Of a stretch of 64,000 nt of DNA, positions 51,567 to 60,256 are shown piece by piece. The notes under the pieces are model-generated. The model was not told where the DNA came from, ran no database searches, and worked only from the letters and a program-made list of their open reading frames with translations. Location: assembly GCA_029260655.1 (NCBI GenBank), contig JAJDCU010000042.1, positions 36,424 through 100,423 of the forward strand. The letters run 5' to 3'. Both the position numbers and the translations under genes were made by a program. The stretch comes from Phycisphaeraceae bacterium. GTDB lineage: Bacteria; Planctomycetota; Phycisphaerae; Phycisphaerales; Phycisphaeraceae. The stretch's first letter is position 1; each line of letters begins with the position of its first letter.

Positions 51567-52343
51567 ATGGAAGCGCACGGACGCGTAAGCCGCTGTGGCG
51601 TGGGTATGCCACGGCTTGCAACCGGATGGGCAGCTTTTTTGGTCCTGGCACTACCCCTATCAACGACGGAGACGGCGCAGGGCGACATCGTCACACTGCA
51701 TGTCGCAGGTACGGTAACGAACATTACTCGAACCGATCAAGAGAACTTCGACCTCGACGGCTCGGTGGTGATCGGCAGCCCCTACCAACTGACCTTCGTT
51801 ATTGATACCGACGCACCCGACTTAGACCCACATTTGGATTCGGGGCAGTACCTATTGGTAGCCTCCAGCGGACAATTCGGCACTTACACTTGGTCAAGGA
51901 CAGACCCTCCCGTTAAAGAAATCCAAATCAAGAATAATCTTGGCGGATATATTGACGAGTACCATATTGAGCAACATAACCCCGAGTTCACCGGTACGCT
52001 TCTGGTAGGAGGGGTGCCGACACTCTTGGCTAATGAGTCGTTCGAGTTTATTTTTGCGGGAGTCTACCTGCCGGACGAGAGTATGACTGCACTCGATTCC
52101 GATGCGCTTGTGATACCGTCACTAAACGATTGGGGGGATGACAGGGTGTTCGGCATGAACATCCAGTTAGATGAAGATGTCACGGGACTTAACGCGACAA
52201 TCTTTATTGACGGAACAGTGGACAGCATCACCACGCCGGAGCCAGGGGCCGCAGCCGTGGTTGGTTTGCTCTGGGCCGCATACGTCGTCAAGAGGCGGGA
52301 TAGAAACTATCCGTGTTCGCGCGAGATCCTATCAAGCGCGTAA
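51567..52343 (+). CDS. Exported protein with weak PEP-CTERM tail
   Basis: 258 residues from ATG 51567, with AAGGA 8 bases upstream. An unusually long N-terminal signal region (residues about 8-38: WAAFLVLALPLSTTETAQG). The body resembles secreted beta-sandwich proteins (TGTLLVGGVPTLLANESF, FGMNIQLDEDVTGL). The end has TTPEPGAAAVVGLLWAAYVVKRRDR, a plausible but atypical PEP-CTERM tail, followed by 12 more residues. Function not recognised. Confidence 0.7.
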   Translation: MEAHGRVSRCGVGMPRLATGWAAFLVLALPLSTTETAQGDIVTLHVAGTVTNITRTDQENFDLDGSVVIGSPYQLTFVIDTDAPDLDPHLDSGQYLLVASSGQFGTYTWSRTDPPVKEIQIKNNLGGYIDEYHIEQHNPEFTGTLLVGGVPTLLANESFEFIFAGVYLPDESMTALDSDALVIPSLNDWGDDRVFGMNIQLDEDVTGLNATIFIDGTVDSITTPEPGAAAVVGLLWAAYVVKRRDRNYPCSREILSSA

Positions 52344-52396
52344 GTAAAAAAAGGTGCGCTTAGCGCAACAACCATTTTGGAGAGGAGAAGGACAGG

Positions 52397-53824
52397 ATGG
52401 AAGTATACAGATGTCGTCGAACCAGCCCCTTGTGGCGAGGACTCCTGCCCGTGCTGTTGTTTTTCCCCTCAATGACACAAACCGTCAACGCAGACACATT
52501 AAATTGGGACGGCAGCAATGGCACCAATTGGTTTTCTGCACCAAATTGGACAAATCTCACCCCGCCTAATAACGAGAAAGTGCCCACGCGAAATGATCGC
52601 GCGACGATTTTTTCTGGTGGTACACCATTGATAGACAGCCCCTCTGGAACCGCTGAAACGGATGACTTGAGTGTGCAAAGCGGGGCGACCCTGAACCACA
52701 CGCGGGGAACGCTTAACGTGTTCGGCGGCATGACTGTTTTAGGGACGGTAAATTTCAATTTGGGTACGCAGTTCGGTTCGGCTGTATTGGACAACAAGGC
52801 TACTCAGACCAGCGGCAACGCGATCACGATCGTCTCCGGCGGCGTGTTCAACAATAACGGCGGCACGCACTTCGGCGGCTCGAACGAGCTGCTGAACCTG
52901 TTTGGGACCTACCGGCTCAATCCAGGCGCTGGCGGCGATGGGAGCCTAGATTTCGACCGCATCCAGATACGCACCGGTGGCCTGCTGGACTGGAACGGCA
53001 GCACACTAGCGACGACCGACATGCTCATCCGTGAAACCGGCAAGTGGGAGATAGCTGGAAACTACTCATACGGTGAACTACTGACCATACAGGACACCAG
53101 TGAGATCGAGTTACGCGACGGTGGCAACCTCGGGACGCTGACGTTGACCTCACCGTCTCAATTTGTGGCCTTTGGCGGTACCATTGATGGGCATCTGGTT
53201 GAGTTAAGTCGCTTGGATCTATGGGGTGAGATTGACGTGCTGGGTACGTATTCGCAGTCTACAAGCGCATTTGTAACTTCAGTGGTTGATTCGGCTACCA
53301 GTTCAGGTTCGCTTAGCATAACCGGGGTTGCCAACTTGGCAGGTGATTTATTAATGAGCAACACCATCAACTACTTCTCTACGGCATCAGATGGAGACAG
53401 TTTTACGATCATGACGGCATCGAGTCTATCCGGCAGCTTTGATCGATTTACGGATAGCAGCGCTTTTTCCAATAGCGACCTGGCCTTTGGTTTGACTTAT
53501 CCGTCAGGGGGGGACTCTGTGGTCGCCATAGTAGGTCTCATCGGCGACCTGAATGATGACGGATTCGTCGGGATCGAGGACCTGAACATCGTCCTGGGCA
53601 ATTGGAATAACAATGTTACGGCCGGGGTCTGGGCGTTGGGTGATCCGACGGGTGATGGGTTCATCGGTATCGAGGACCTGAATATGGTTCTTGGCAACTG
53701 GAACGCTGGAACCCCGCCGACGGCATCCATTGTTGTGCCCGAGCCCGCCGGCATCATGTTGTCAGGTGTCGGGGTCTTGGGGTTCGTATCCCGCCGCGGG
53801 CCGACCCGGCATCGGCACAACTAG
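52397..53824 (+). CDS. PEP-CTERM protein with two dockerin repeats
   Basis: 475 residues, GGAGAGGAG upstream. Signal peptide LLPVLLFFPSMTQTVNA. The body is a beta-rich, autotransporter-like passenger (GTLNVFGGMTVLGTVNFNL, GGVFNNNGGTHFGG). Near the end are two dockerin type I repeats (GDLNDDGFVGIEDLNIVLGNW and GDPTGDGFIGIEDLNMVLGNW), then VVPEPAGIMLSGVGVLGF and a basic end as sorting tail. Dockerins normally bind cohesins; no cohesin is encoded in this window. One protein therefore combines two different anchoring or interaction signals. Confidence 0.85.
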   Translation: MEVYRCRRTSPLWRGLLPVLLFFPSMTQTVNADTLNWDGSNGTNWFSAPNWTNLTPPNNEKVPTRNDRATIFSGGTPLIDSPSGTAETDDLSVQSGATLNHTRGTLNVFGGMTVLGTVNFNLGTQFGSAVLDNKATQTSGNAITIVSGGVFNNNGGTHFGGSNELLNLFGTYRLNPGAGGDGSLDFDRIQIRTGGLLDWNGSTLATTDMLIRETGKWEIAGNYSYGELLTIQDTSEIELRDGGNLGTLTLTSPSQFVAFGGTIDGHLVELSRLDLWGEIDVLGTYSQSTSAFVTSVVDSATSSGSLSITGVANLAGDLLMSNTINYFSTASDGDSFTIMTASSLSGSFDRFTDSSAFSNSDLAFGLTYPSGGDSVVAIVGLIGDLNDDGFVGIEDLNIVLGNWNNNVTAGVWALGDPTGDGFIGIEDLNMVLGNWNAGTPPTASIVVPEPAGIMLSGVGVLGFVSRRGPTRHRHN

Positions 53825-53899
53825 AAATCTTAACCGTAACTGAATTCTTCAATCATAACCATGACGGTTACACGAATCTTAGGTAAAGAGGATCACATC

Positions 53900-54721
53900 A
53901 TGACCCGCCAACCGACCGTTGCCACATTCGCCGCCCTTGCCGCCGCCTGCCTGACGGCCCCCGCCTGGGGCGCTATCGACCTCGACATTGTCTCTGTGGA
54001 CAATTCCGCCGGGCTCACCGGGTATGCGACTTCCGACCTGCAGATCACCACACCAGATTTAGACTGGACCGGCGCGGCGCTGCTTCTGGAACTCACCGCC
54101 GGATCGATCTACCAGGAGCCGGAAGGGTGGGGCCAGAACGGCTCGACGTTGGGCGCGCCCGACCCGGCCGGGTTTGGCGTGTTCCCCTCATCCGAGTTCG
54201 ACACCTACTTTGATGGCAACGGGCATACGATCACCTTCGCCGGCGGGGCCGGTGATGTCGGCGGGGATACCTTGCAGTACGATACCGCCCAACTCGATGC
54301 GGCGTGGTACGGCATGGCAACCAACGACACCGGAACCTTCAACATCGCCCGGATCACCCTCTCAGACAATGCAACGGGCTCTTGGTCTCTGGCGTTGACC
54401 GACGAGGACTTTAAAACCGGGCAGTATGAGTTCGGCGGCACCATCGAGAATGGAGAGGTGATCTCTCAGGCCGCATCGCAGTTCAACGGCATGACGTTTG
54501 TAGAAGCCTTCCTCTTGGAAAAAAAGCTATATCTGATGTCAATCGGGATCAAGTTCGATGAACAGGGAAACCGTATACAGGGTCCCGGAACTCCGATGAC
54601 GCTAACAACATCGGAGCCCGACGTCTCGCTCGCGACCCTGCCCGAGCCCGGTGCGTTAGCTGCCTTTGGCGTCGGGCTGACGCTGTGTATGTCGGGCCGA
54701 AGGCGGGTAGCGCAAGGCTGA
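53900..54721 (+). CDS. PEP-CTERM protein, paralogue of 12917-13468
   Basis: 273 residues from ATG 53900, AGAGG 8 bases upstream; an in-frame ATG at 53861 precedes that site. Signal peptide FAALAAACLTAPAWG. Shares the family motifs of 12917-13468 (ELTAGSIYQ, FDTYFDGNG, GGAGDVGG, IARITLSDNATGSW). Beyond these it has about 90 additional residues and ends with LPEPGALAAFGVGLTLCMSGRRR, a standard PEP-CTERM tail. It differs from its paralogue mainly in carrying the sorting signal. Function unknown. Confidence 0.83.
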   Translation: MTRQPTVATFAALAAACLTAPAWGAIDLDIVSVDNSAGLTGYATSDLQITTPDLDWTGAALLLELTAGSIYQEPEGWGQNGSTLGAPDPAGFGVFPSSEFDTYFDGNGHTITFAGGAGDVGGDTLQYDTAQLDAAWYGMATNDTGTFNIARITLSDNATGSWSLALTDEDFKTGQYEFGGTIENGEVISQAASQFNGMTFVEAFLLEKKLYLMSIGIKFDEQGNRIQGPGTPMTLTTSEPDVSLATLPEPGALAAFGVGLTLCMSGRRRVAQG

Positions 54722-54728
54722 TCGGCGG

Positions 54729-55655
54729 CTACCACGTCCACTTACTCAGCCCAAGCATGTTCGCCAGCGCCTTAGGTTCGTCGCGGTAGTAGTCCTCCAG
54801 CCAGCGGCGGTCGTTGTCGCTTAGTAGATCACCCGGATCATTCGGGCTCGGTCCGGCTTGGCCGCGGCGGCCCATCAGAGTGTCGGTCGACCGTCGCAGC
54901 TTTCGCAATACCCCGCGGGCGGCCGGCCTGTCGTGGACGAACGGCTTGACACGCCAGATCAATCTTCGGTAGGCCGACTGGACCCTGGGCCAGCGCACCG
55001 GGCGCGATTCGTTGAACACGCCGAAGTAGTAACCGTCGTAGCACCCGGGATCGATCCCGACGCCTTGACAGATATCCCGGACCACCCTGGCCGGGTCGCT
55101 TAGCAGGTCGCGGTAGTTGATGACCTGTAGCTGTGACGGGTCGAAGGCGTCCAGCCACGGTTGTAAGAACCGCGAGTACCTGCCCTCGGTCAAGGCACGG
55201 AGGTGCTGGGGCGGGTGTTCGTTCGGATCCTGTGCGCCGGCCTGTAGCTTGATGTACTTTGCCAGGGTTGTGTCGGGGCTTAATAGCCCGTTCTGGATCG
55301 CGTAGCGCCGCCAGGAGATCAGCCTGTCGATCGGCTCGCGGAGGATGAATACCACCCGTGCCCTCGGTAGCGATCTGGCGATACGTTCGGCGGCGACGGG
55401 GCAGTAGAGGTAGTCCGGCGTCGCTTCCAGGCGGACCGTGTCTATGGGGCAGTTCGGGAAAAATGACTGGTACGCGTCGATCCCTTCCTCGTAACGGTGC
55501 ATGCGTTTAAGCTCATCGGTATCCAGGAAGAAGCGGGTTTCCTTGATGGTGGACCGCTGGATGCGGGAGTGTTCGCTAAGGTAATTATACAGCGAGGTGG
55601 TTCCGGCCCGGGTGACGCCGGCGATGATCAGGTGCTTGGTCGGGGTTGCGCTCAT
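54729..55655 (-). CDS. Sulfotransferase 5
   Basis: 308 residues from ATG 55655, which overlaps the stop of the upstream flippase-like gene by 4 bases (the frame is open upstream to 55817). HLIIAGVTRAGTTSLYNYL is the PAPS 5' loop and RVVFILREPIDRLISW the 3' loop. KETRFFLDTDELKRM and VINYRDLLSDPARVVRDIC are typical. Fifth sulfotransferase of the locus. Confidence 0.9.
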   Translation of the reverse strand: MSATPTKHLIIAGVTRAGTTSLYNYLSEHSRIQRSTIKETRFFLDTDELKRMHRYEEGIDAYQSFFPNCPIDTVRLEATPDYLYCPVAAERIARSLPRARVVFILREPIDRLISWRRYAIQNGLLSPDTTLAKYIKLQAGAQDPNEHPPQHLRALTEGRYSRFLQPWLDAFDPSQLQVINYRDLLSDPARVVRDICQGVGIDPGCYDGYYFGVFNESRPVRWPRVQSAYRRLIWRVKPFVHDRPAARGVLRKLRRSTDTLMGRRGQAGPSPNDPGDLLSDNDRRWLEDYYRDEPKALANMLGLSKWTW

Positions 55656-56986
55656 GTTGTTTGGGGGCCGTCCCGGCGCGGATGCCAGGAGAGGAGCCAG
55701 AACAGGTTGAGGACAGAGAGCACGGCCGCCGCGGTCGCCGCCCACGCCACGCCGTTGAGCCCAAGTAAGTGAAACAGCCCAAAGGCCAGCAGCACGTTGG
55801 TCGCCGCGGCGAGGCACATATTGTACAGCACCGCGCCGTAGCGCCTCTGTGCGTAGAGCGCCGAATTAAGCACGGGTGTCAGGCAATAGAACACGGCGGC
55901 GGGCCCGAGCACGAACAAGACCCCGGCGGTCGCGCTAAGCCCTTCGGTGTCCATCCCGCCGCTGGCGTAGAGCAGGTTGACGATCGGCCGGCTCAGCAGC
56001 ATCAGACCAATGGCGGCGGGCACACTGAGAAACAGGATCAATCGGACACGCCGCAGTAAGGCCGCGCGGAAGCTGGAGCTGTCGCCCGCCAGGTCGTGCT
56101 CGGTGAGTTTAGGTTGGCCGGTCAGGGCCACGGACACGCCGACGAGGTTCTGGATCGCCGCGAGCAGACGGTAGGCGTAGTAGTAGGCCGCGACCGAGCC
56201 GTCCGCGCCCAGTGAGGCGATCGCGCGCTCGGCGATGCGCGCCGTTTGCCGGACACCGAACCCCGCAAGCGGGTACCCGATCGTGCCGCGCAATCGGTTG
56301 AACGTCTCCCCAACGGGCCAGCGCCCGGGGGCGGGGGTGAACCCAAGACGCCGGCCGGCATGCCACAAAAGCATCAGGAAGTACAGCCCGTAGCCCGCGG
56401 TGAAGGCCCCGGCGATCCAATACGGCGCATCGTCGTGCCGCCAGGTCGCCAAAGTGGCAGCGATCACCACGCAGGGGGTGACGGTATTGCGTATCGCAGT
56501 GACGGTGAAGTGTTTGTGGCTGTTGAGCAGGACCTCCAGCACAGCCGATCCCAGCGCGAAGGTCGCGATCCCCGCCGACAGCCTAAGCAGGGTGGCGGAC
56601 AGTTCACGTCCCGCGGGGTCCAGCCCCCAGCCGATGAGTGCCACGACCGGTCCGGCCGCCAGCAGCCCGGCGCAGGTCAGCGCCAGCCCAATCGCCAGGA
56701 ACAGGTTCAAGACCCGTGTGCCCAGGTCGGCGAAGGCGGCTTGACCGTCCTGCTGCTTGACCTGGATGAAGACGGTCATCAGGCTGAACTTGGTCGCGTC
56801 CCGGCCGACGGTCCCGATCAGCCTGGGCAGGGTCAGGGCGATGATCAGGGCGTCGGTCCTGGCGGTGAACCCAAGCCGCCGGACGATCAGCACGTCCGCC
56901 AGCAGCGCCAGCGCCATGCCCACGCCGCTTAGGGTCATGACCCGCTGGGTCGAGCTTCGCCAGAGTCTTGTGATCGGGTTGGGCAT
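55652..56986 (-). CDS. MurJ/Wzx-like lipid-linked oligosaccharide flippase
   Basis: 444 residues from ATG 56986, about twelve to fourteen helices. The segment ERAIASLGADGSVAAYYYAYRL and the preceding Arg-rich start resemble MurJ (MVF superfamily) rather than the classic Wzx group. In this EPS locus a Wzx role, moving repeat units across the membrane, is likely; the real MurJ may be encoded elsewhere. Overlaps sulfotransferase 5 by 4 bases. Confidence 0.82.
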   Translation of the reverse strand: MPNPITRLWRSSTQRVMTLSGVGMALALLADVLIVRRLGFTARTDALIIALTLPRLIGTVGRDATKFSLMTVFIQVKQQDGQAAFADLGTRVLNLFLAIGLALTCAGLLAAGPVVALIGWGLDPAGRELSATLLRLSAGIATFALGSAVLEVLLNSHKHFTVTAIRNTVTPCVVIAATLATWRHDDAPYWIAGAFTAGYGLYFLMLLWHAGRRLGFTPAPGRWPVGETFNRLRGTIGYPLAGFGVRQTARIAERAIASLGADGSVAAYYYAYRLLAAIQNLVGVSVALTGQPKLTEHDLAGDSSSFRAALLRRVRLILFLSVPAAIGLMLLSRPIVNLLYASGGMDTEGLSATAGVLFVLGPAAVFYCLTPVLNSALYAQRRYGAVLYNMCLAAATNVLLAFGLFHLLGLNGVAWAATAAAVLSVLNLFWLLSWHPRRDGPQTT

Positions 56987-57125
56987 CAAAAGCCAGCTAC
57001 GGTCGGTACGTGAAGGTCACAGGCACAGGTGGGCCATGGTAACGGGGAACCGACGCCGGGTGGTCGGATCGGGGGGATGATGAGCCGGTCTACCCGTCGC
57101 TAACCCGTATGGTTGCTTGGGTTTG

Positions 57126-57153
57126 TTGACATATTCGTCCCCCGATTTACACT
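57126..57153 (+). promoter_or_regulatory. Promoter for the sugar-transferase gene
   Basis: TTGACA (57126-57131) and TACACT (57148-57153) spaced by 16 bases; predicted start near 57160, 65 bases before the ATG. A perfect -35 hexamer makes this one of the better promoters seen here. Confidence 0.6.
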
Positions 57154-57224
57154 GGCTGGTGTCTGCGGCATAGGCTTGTTCGGCTGCAAAGGATGGCGCC
57201 GACCCGGCGCGGGTACGCTCAGTC

Positions 57225-58775
57225 ATGACCCAAAGCGAAACCGCCTCACAACTGTCAACGCCGGCCAACCCGGCGGTTGAGATTGTGACCACCACGCCGC
57301 CTCGTCCGAGGCTGCGCAGGCCACCGGTCCGCGAGCCCCTGGCGTTCCGCAAGCAGGGCTGGGTCGGGCTGATCCTCTTCCTCGGCGATGTCGCCTCGAT
57401 GCAACTGGCCCTGCTGCTGGCCTGGGGCATGCGTTCGCTGTTCGACGTCATCGGGCAGGAGGCCGGCCTTGAGATACTCAGGCAATCCGCCACACGCCGC
57501 GGCGAGCACGGCTCGCTGGCGATGGGGCTGTTGATATTGCCTCTGGTCTACTGCTTTGAAGGGCTCTACCCCGGGTACGGCCTGACCGCGGTTGAGCGTC
57601 TTCGTCGCCGGGTCTACACCGTCTGTATGGTCTTTGCCCTGTTGATCGGCTGGGACTACGTCGTGATCAAGGCCGACCCTTCCCGGGGCGTGCTGCTTCT
57701 GACGTTCTGTTTCGCGGTCGTGCTGGGACCGGTATTCGAGGCGGTGATCCGTAAGGTGCTCCACGCCGCAGGGGCATGGGGCGCGCCGGTCGTGATCCTG
57801 GGCGCCGCCAAGACCGGGGACCTGGTGACCCGGGTGCTCAAGCGCGAGCCCGAGCTTGGCTTTGTTCCCATCGCGGTCTTCGATGACGATCCGGATACCT
57901 GGACCCGGGACGTGGCCGGGGTGCCCGTGCTCGGCCCGCTCTCGCGTGCCAAGACGCTATCAAAAGTCTGCAGGACCGCCCTGATCGCCATGCCCGGCAT
58001 GCCCGCCAAGAAGTCCGCCCACCTGTGCCACCGCCTGCCTTACCCAAGGGTGATCTCGATCCCGGACCTGGTCGGGCTATCGAGCCTGTGGGTCTCGACC
58101 CGCGACTTAGGCGGGGTCATCGGCCTGGAGGTCAAGAAAAACCTGTTCCCTCGGCACAACTGGCTTCTCAAGCGGCTCTTTGACTACCTGCTGGGCGTCC
58201 CCATGTTCATCGCAAGCCTGCCGCTGCTGCTGGTCTTCGGCATCTGGATCAAGCTGGTCAGCCCGGGCGGTCCGGTGTTCTTCCGCCAGCCCCGCGTCGG
58301 GTTCGGCGGCAGGACCATCCGCGTCTGGAAGCTCCGCACGATGTACCCGGATGCCGACCAGCGCCTCGCGGCCTGTCTGGAAAAAGACCCTAAGCAGTTC
58401 GAGCAGTGGAAGCGCTTCTGCAAGCTCAAAGACGACCCGCGCGTCTTGCCCGGCATCGGCCGACTGCTTCGGCGCACGAGCCTGGATGAGTTGCCCCAGC
58501 TCTGGAACGTCCTGGTCGGCGAGATGAGCCTGGTCGGGCCAAGACCTTTCCCGCACTACCACCTGGCGCGCTTCACCCCCCAGTTCCGCACCATCCGCCG
58601 AAGCGTCCTCCCCGGGCTCACCGGCCAATGGCAGGTCTCCGGCCGAAGCGACGGCGACGTCGGCGTCCAGGAAATACTCGACACCTACTACATCCGAAAC
58701 TGGTCGCCCTGGCTGGACATCTACCTCCTGGCACGAACCATCGGCGCGGTCGTGATGGGCCGCGGGGCGTATTGA
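57225..58775 (+). CDS. Polyprenyl glycosylphosphotransferase (WbaP/WcaJ/PssY-like)
   Basis: 516 residues. An N-terminal block of membrane helices (GLILFLGDVASMQLALLLAW, LILPLVYCFEGLYPGYGL, VCMVFALLIGWDYVVIK) is followed by a CoA_binding_3-like domain (PVVILGAAKTGDLVTRVLKR). The C-terminal catalytic domain starts RLFDYLLGVPMFIASLPLLL and includes RQPRVGFGGRTIRVWKLRTM, RRTSLDELPQLWNVLVGEM, SLVGPRP and LPGLTGQWQVSGRSD, all signatures of bacterial sugar transferases. It starts EPS by linking a hexose-1-phosphate to undecaprenyl phosphate. It lacks an obvious ribosome site but has a good promoter. Confidence 0.94.
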   Translation: MTQSETASQLSTPANPAVEIVTTTPPRPRLRRPPVREPLAFRKQGWVGLILFLGDVASMQLALLLAWGMRSLFDVIGQEAGLEILRQSATRRGEHGSLAMGLLILPLVYCFEGLYPGYGLTAVERLRRRVYTVCMVFALLIGWDYVVIKADPSRGVLLLTFCFAVVLGPVFEAVIRKVLHAAGAWGAPVVILGAAKTGDLVTRVLKREPELGFVPIAVFDDDPDTWTRDVAGVPVLGPLSRAKTLSKVCRTALIAMPGMPAKKSAHLCHRLPYPRVISIPDLVGLSSLWVSTRDLGGVIGLEVKKNLFPRHNWLLKRLFDYLLGVPMFIASLPLLLVFGIWIKLVSPGGPVFFRQPRVGFGGRTIRVWKLRTMYPDADQRLAACLEKDPKQFEQWKRFCKLKDDPRVLPGIGRLLRRTSLDELPQLWNVLVGEMSLVGPRPFPHYHLARFTPQFRTIRRSVLPGLTGQWQVSGRSDGDVGVQEILDTYYIRNWSPWLDIYLLARTIGAVVMGRGAY

Positions 58776-58814
58776 GCCGGGGGAGGGGGCAGGAAAATAT
58801 AAGCGAATCATCAT

Positions 58815-58834
58815 GGCAAGGCCGATAAGCCTTG
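58815..58834. promoter_or_regulatory. Inverted repeat at the start of the 58836 gene
   Basis: GCAAGGC-CGATAA-GCCTTGC is a perfect 7-bp inverted repeat with a 6-base loop, ending one base before the ATG. A related CGATAAGCC occurs upstream of the dockerin gene (near 16701-16693 on the minus strand). It could be an operator or a start-occluding hairpin. Confidence 0.4.
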
Positions 58835-58835
58835 C

Positions 58836-59366
58836 ATGAACACTGCACCCAAACGGCTGTCCGGCTTGGCCATCGCTGTTCTGTTCCTACACGCAGCCGA
58901 TGCCCGGGCCGGTCTGATCGAATTGATTGAAACCGAGTCGGGCGGGCAGATTACATTATCTATCGAAGGCAACGCCTTACGCCTGACTGATAATGCTGGG
59001 GGGACGAATCCGCTACGCGTTCAATCCACTCCTGGTTCTGGGGCAACAACCGCTGACGATCTTGGTTTCGCCGGCGATTGGCCAGCTATGACAGTAGTCG
59101 GGGCACCCCTCCAAGACGAAGTACTCTTGCCATCGACCCGTCTTGACAGTTTGCTAGATAGTGTAGGGATTAGTTCATCAGGAAATATACTTAAAGACAT
59201 ATCCATTATTGATAGTGCCAGTAACACACATGTAATCGACATTGATGCGGTCGAGGTGATAGGGGGCTCTGCTCCAGAGCCAGGCACATTTACATTCCTC
59301 TCTTTTTGCAGCCTGTCATTATTGAACAGAAGAATACCCGGGCGGGGGTGTGCCCAAGCTGCGTGA
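58836..59366 (+). CDS. Small PEP-CTERM protein in the EPS locus
   Basis: 176 residues. Signal peptide LSGLAIAVLFLHAADARA. A short beta-rich body without recognised domain (ITLSIEGNALRLTDNAGG). C-terminus APEPGTFTFLSFCSLSLLNRRIPGR is a PEP-CTERM tail, with an unusual Cys and eight extra residues. No ribosome site: an inverted repeat is directly before the ATG. A+T-richer than its neighbours. Located between the priming transferase and a Wzz-like gene. Confidence 0.75.
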   Translation: MNTAPKRLSGLAIAVLFLHAADARAGLIELIETESGGQITLSIEGNALRLTDNAGGTNPLRVQSTPGSGATTADDLGFAGDWPAMTVVGAPLQDEVLLPSTRLDSLLDSVGISSSGNILKDISIIDSASNTHVIDIDAVEVIGGSAPEPGTFTFLSFCSLSLLNRRIPGRGCAQAA

Positions 59367-59401
59367 GCCGAGGGCGTCTGGCGCTGTTATGATTTGTCCC
59401 G

Positions 59402-60256
59402 ATGCCATCTACTCATCCTACCAGCCCACAGCCTCGGTTTGTCGACGCCTTTGAGGCGCGCTGGGTCGGGCGGGCTTTGCGTCGGCACGGGGTTTGGGTG
59501 CTTTTGCTGATGTTGATCGGGGGGGGAGCGGGTTGGGGGCTTCATCATCTGACGCCGGCGAGCTACCGGGCGGAGGCGGTGTTGCTGGTGAATATCCAGT
59601 CGCTTCGGATCGGGGCGGACGGCGTGCCGATGGATGTGGAGCTGGTTTTGCCTGCCCGTCGGCTGGTGGGGACGGTTTGCGAGTCGGACCGGGCGATGAA
59701 GCTGCTGGCGTCGGCGTTGGCGGGGGAAGATGCCGGGGAGCAATCCGGGGGTTTACTTCAGGGCAAGCTGTACTTCGATCAGCGGGGGCTTGAGATGGCG
59801 GCGCTGCGTGTGGTAGATGGTGACCCTAAGCGGGCTGCGCGGATCGCCAATACCTGGGCGCGTGTCAGCCAGGGGCTTTTGCGTCAGGCCTACGGGACTT
59901 CGATTGAGGAGGTTGAGGCGATCGAGCAGCGCATCGCTTTGGCGAAGGAAGAGGTCCTGACCGGGCAGGCTGCGTTGGCAGAGGCAGGAAACGATCTGAG
60001 CCCGGCCAAGCGTCTTGACTTTGCCGACCGGGTGGACCGGGCCACGCAACGGCTGGCTGAATTGAATAAGCGCCATGCCCAGTTGACGGTCCGTCTCGAA
60101 GACAGCAAGCAGGTCGCCCGTATCGTCAGCCTGGCCGAGGCGCCCGCCGAGCCGACCAACGCATCAATGCGGCTGATCGTCGGGCTGTTCGCTTTCGCCG
60201 GGCTGCTGCTGGGAGTCGCTTTGGCTCTTATCCGCGGGCCGATCACGGAGCCGTGA
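59402..60256 (+). CDS. Wzz-like chain-length/co-polymerase protein
   Basis: 284 residues. Helix 1 (HGVWVLLLMLIGGGAGWGL, about residues 30-48) and helix 2 at the C-terminus (LIVGLFAFAGLLLGVALALI) flank a periplasmic region with coiled-coil character (IEQRIALAKEEVLTGQAALAE). There is no kinase domain, unlike the Wzc-like protein at 8193. Together the two suggest separate chain-length control for two export systems, or a split system. The 3' end overlaps the convergent gene by 93 bases. Confidence 0.75.
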   Translation: MPSTHPTSPQPRFVDAFEARWVGRALRRHGVWVLLLMLIGGGAGWGLHHLTPASYRAEAVLLVNIQSLRIGADGVPMDVELVLPARRLVGTVCESDRAMKLLASALAGEDAGEQSGGLLQGKLYFDQRGLEMAALRVVDGDPKRAARIANTWARVSQGLLRQAYGTSIEEVEAIEQRIALAKEEVLTGQAALAEAGNDLSPAKRLDFADRVDRATQRLAELNKRHAQLTVRLEDSKQVARIVSLAEAPAEPTNASMRLIVGLFAFAGLLLGVALALIRGPITEP

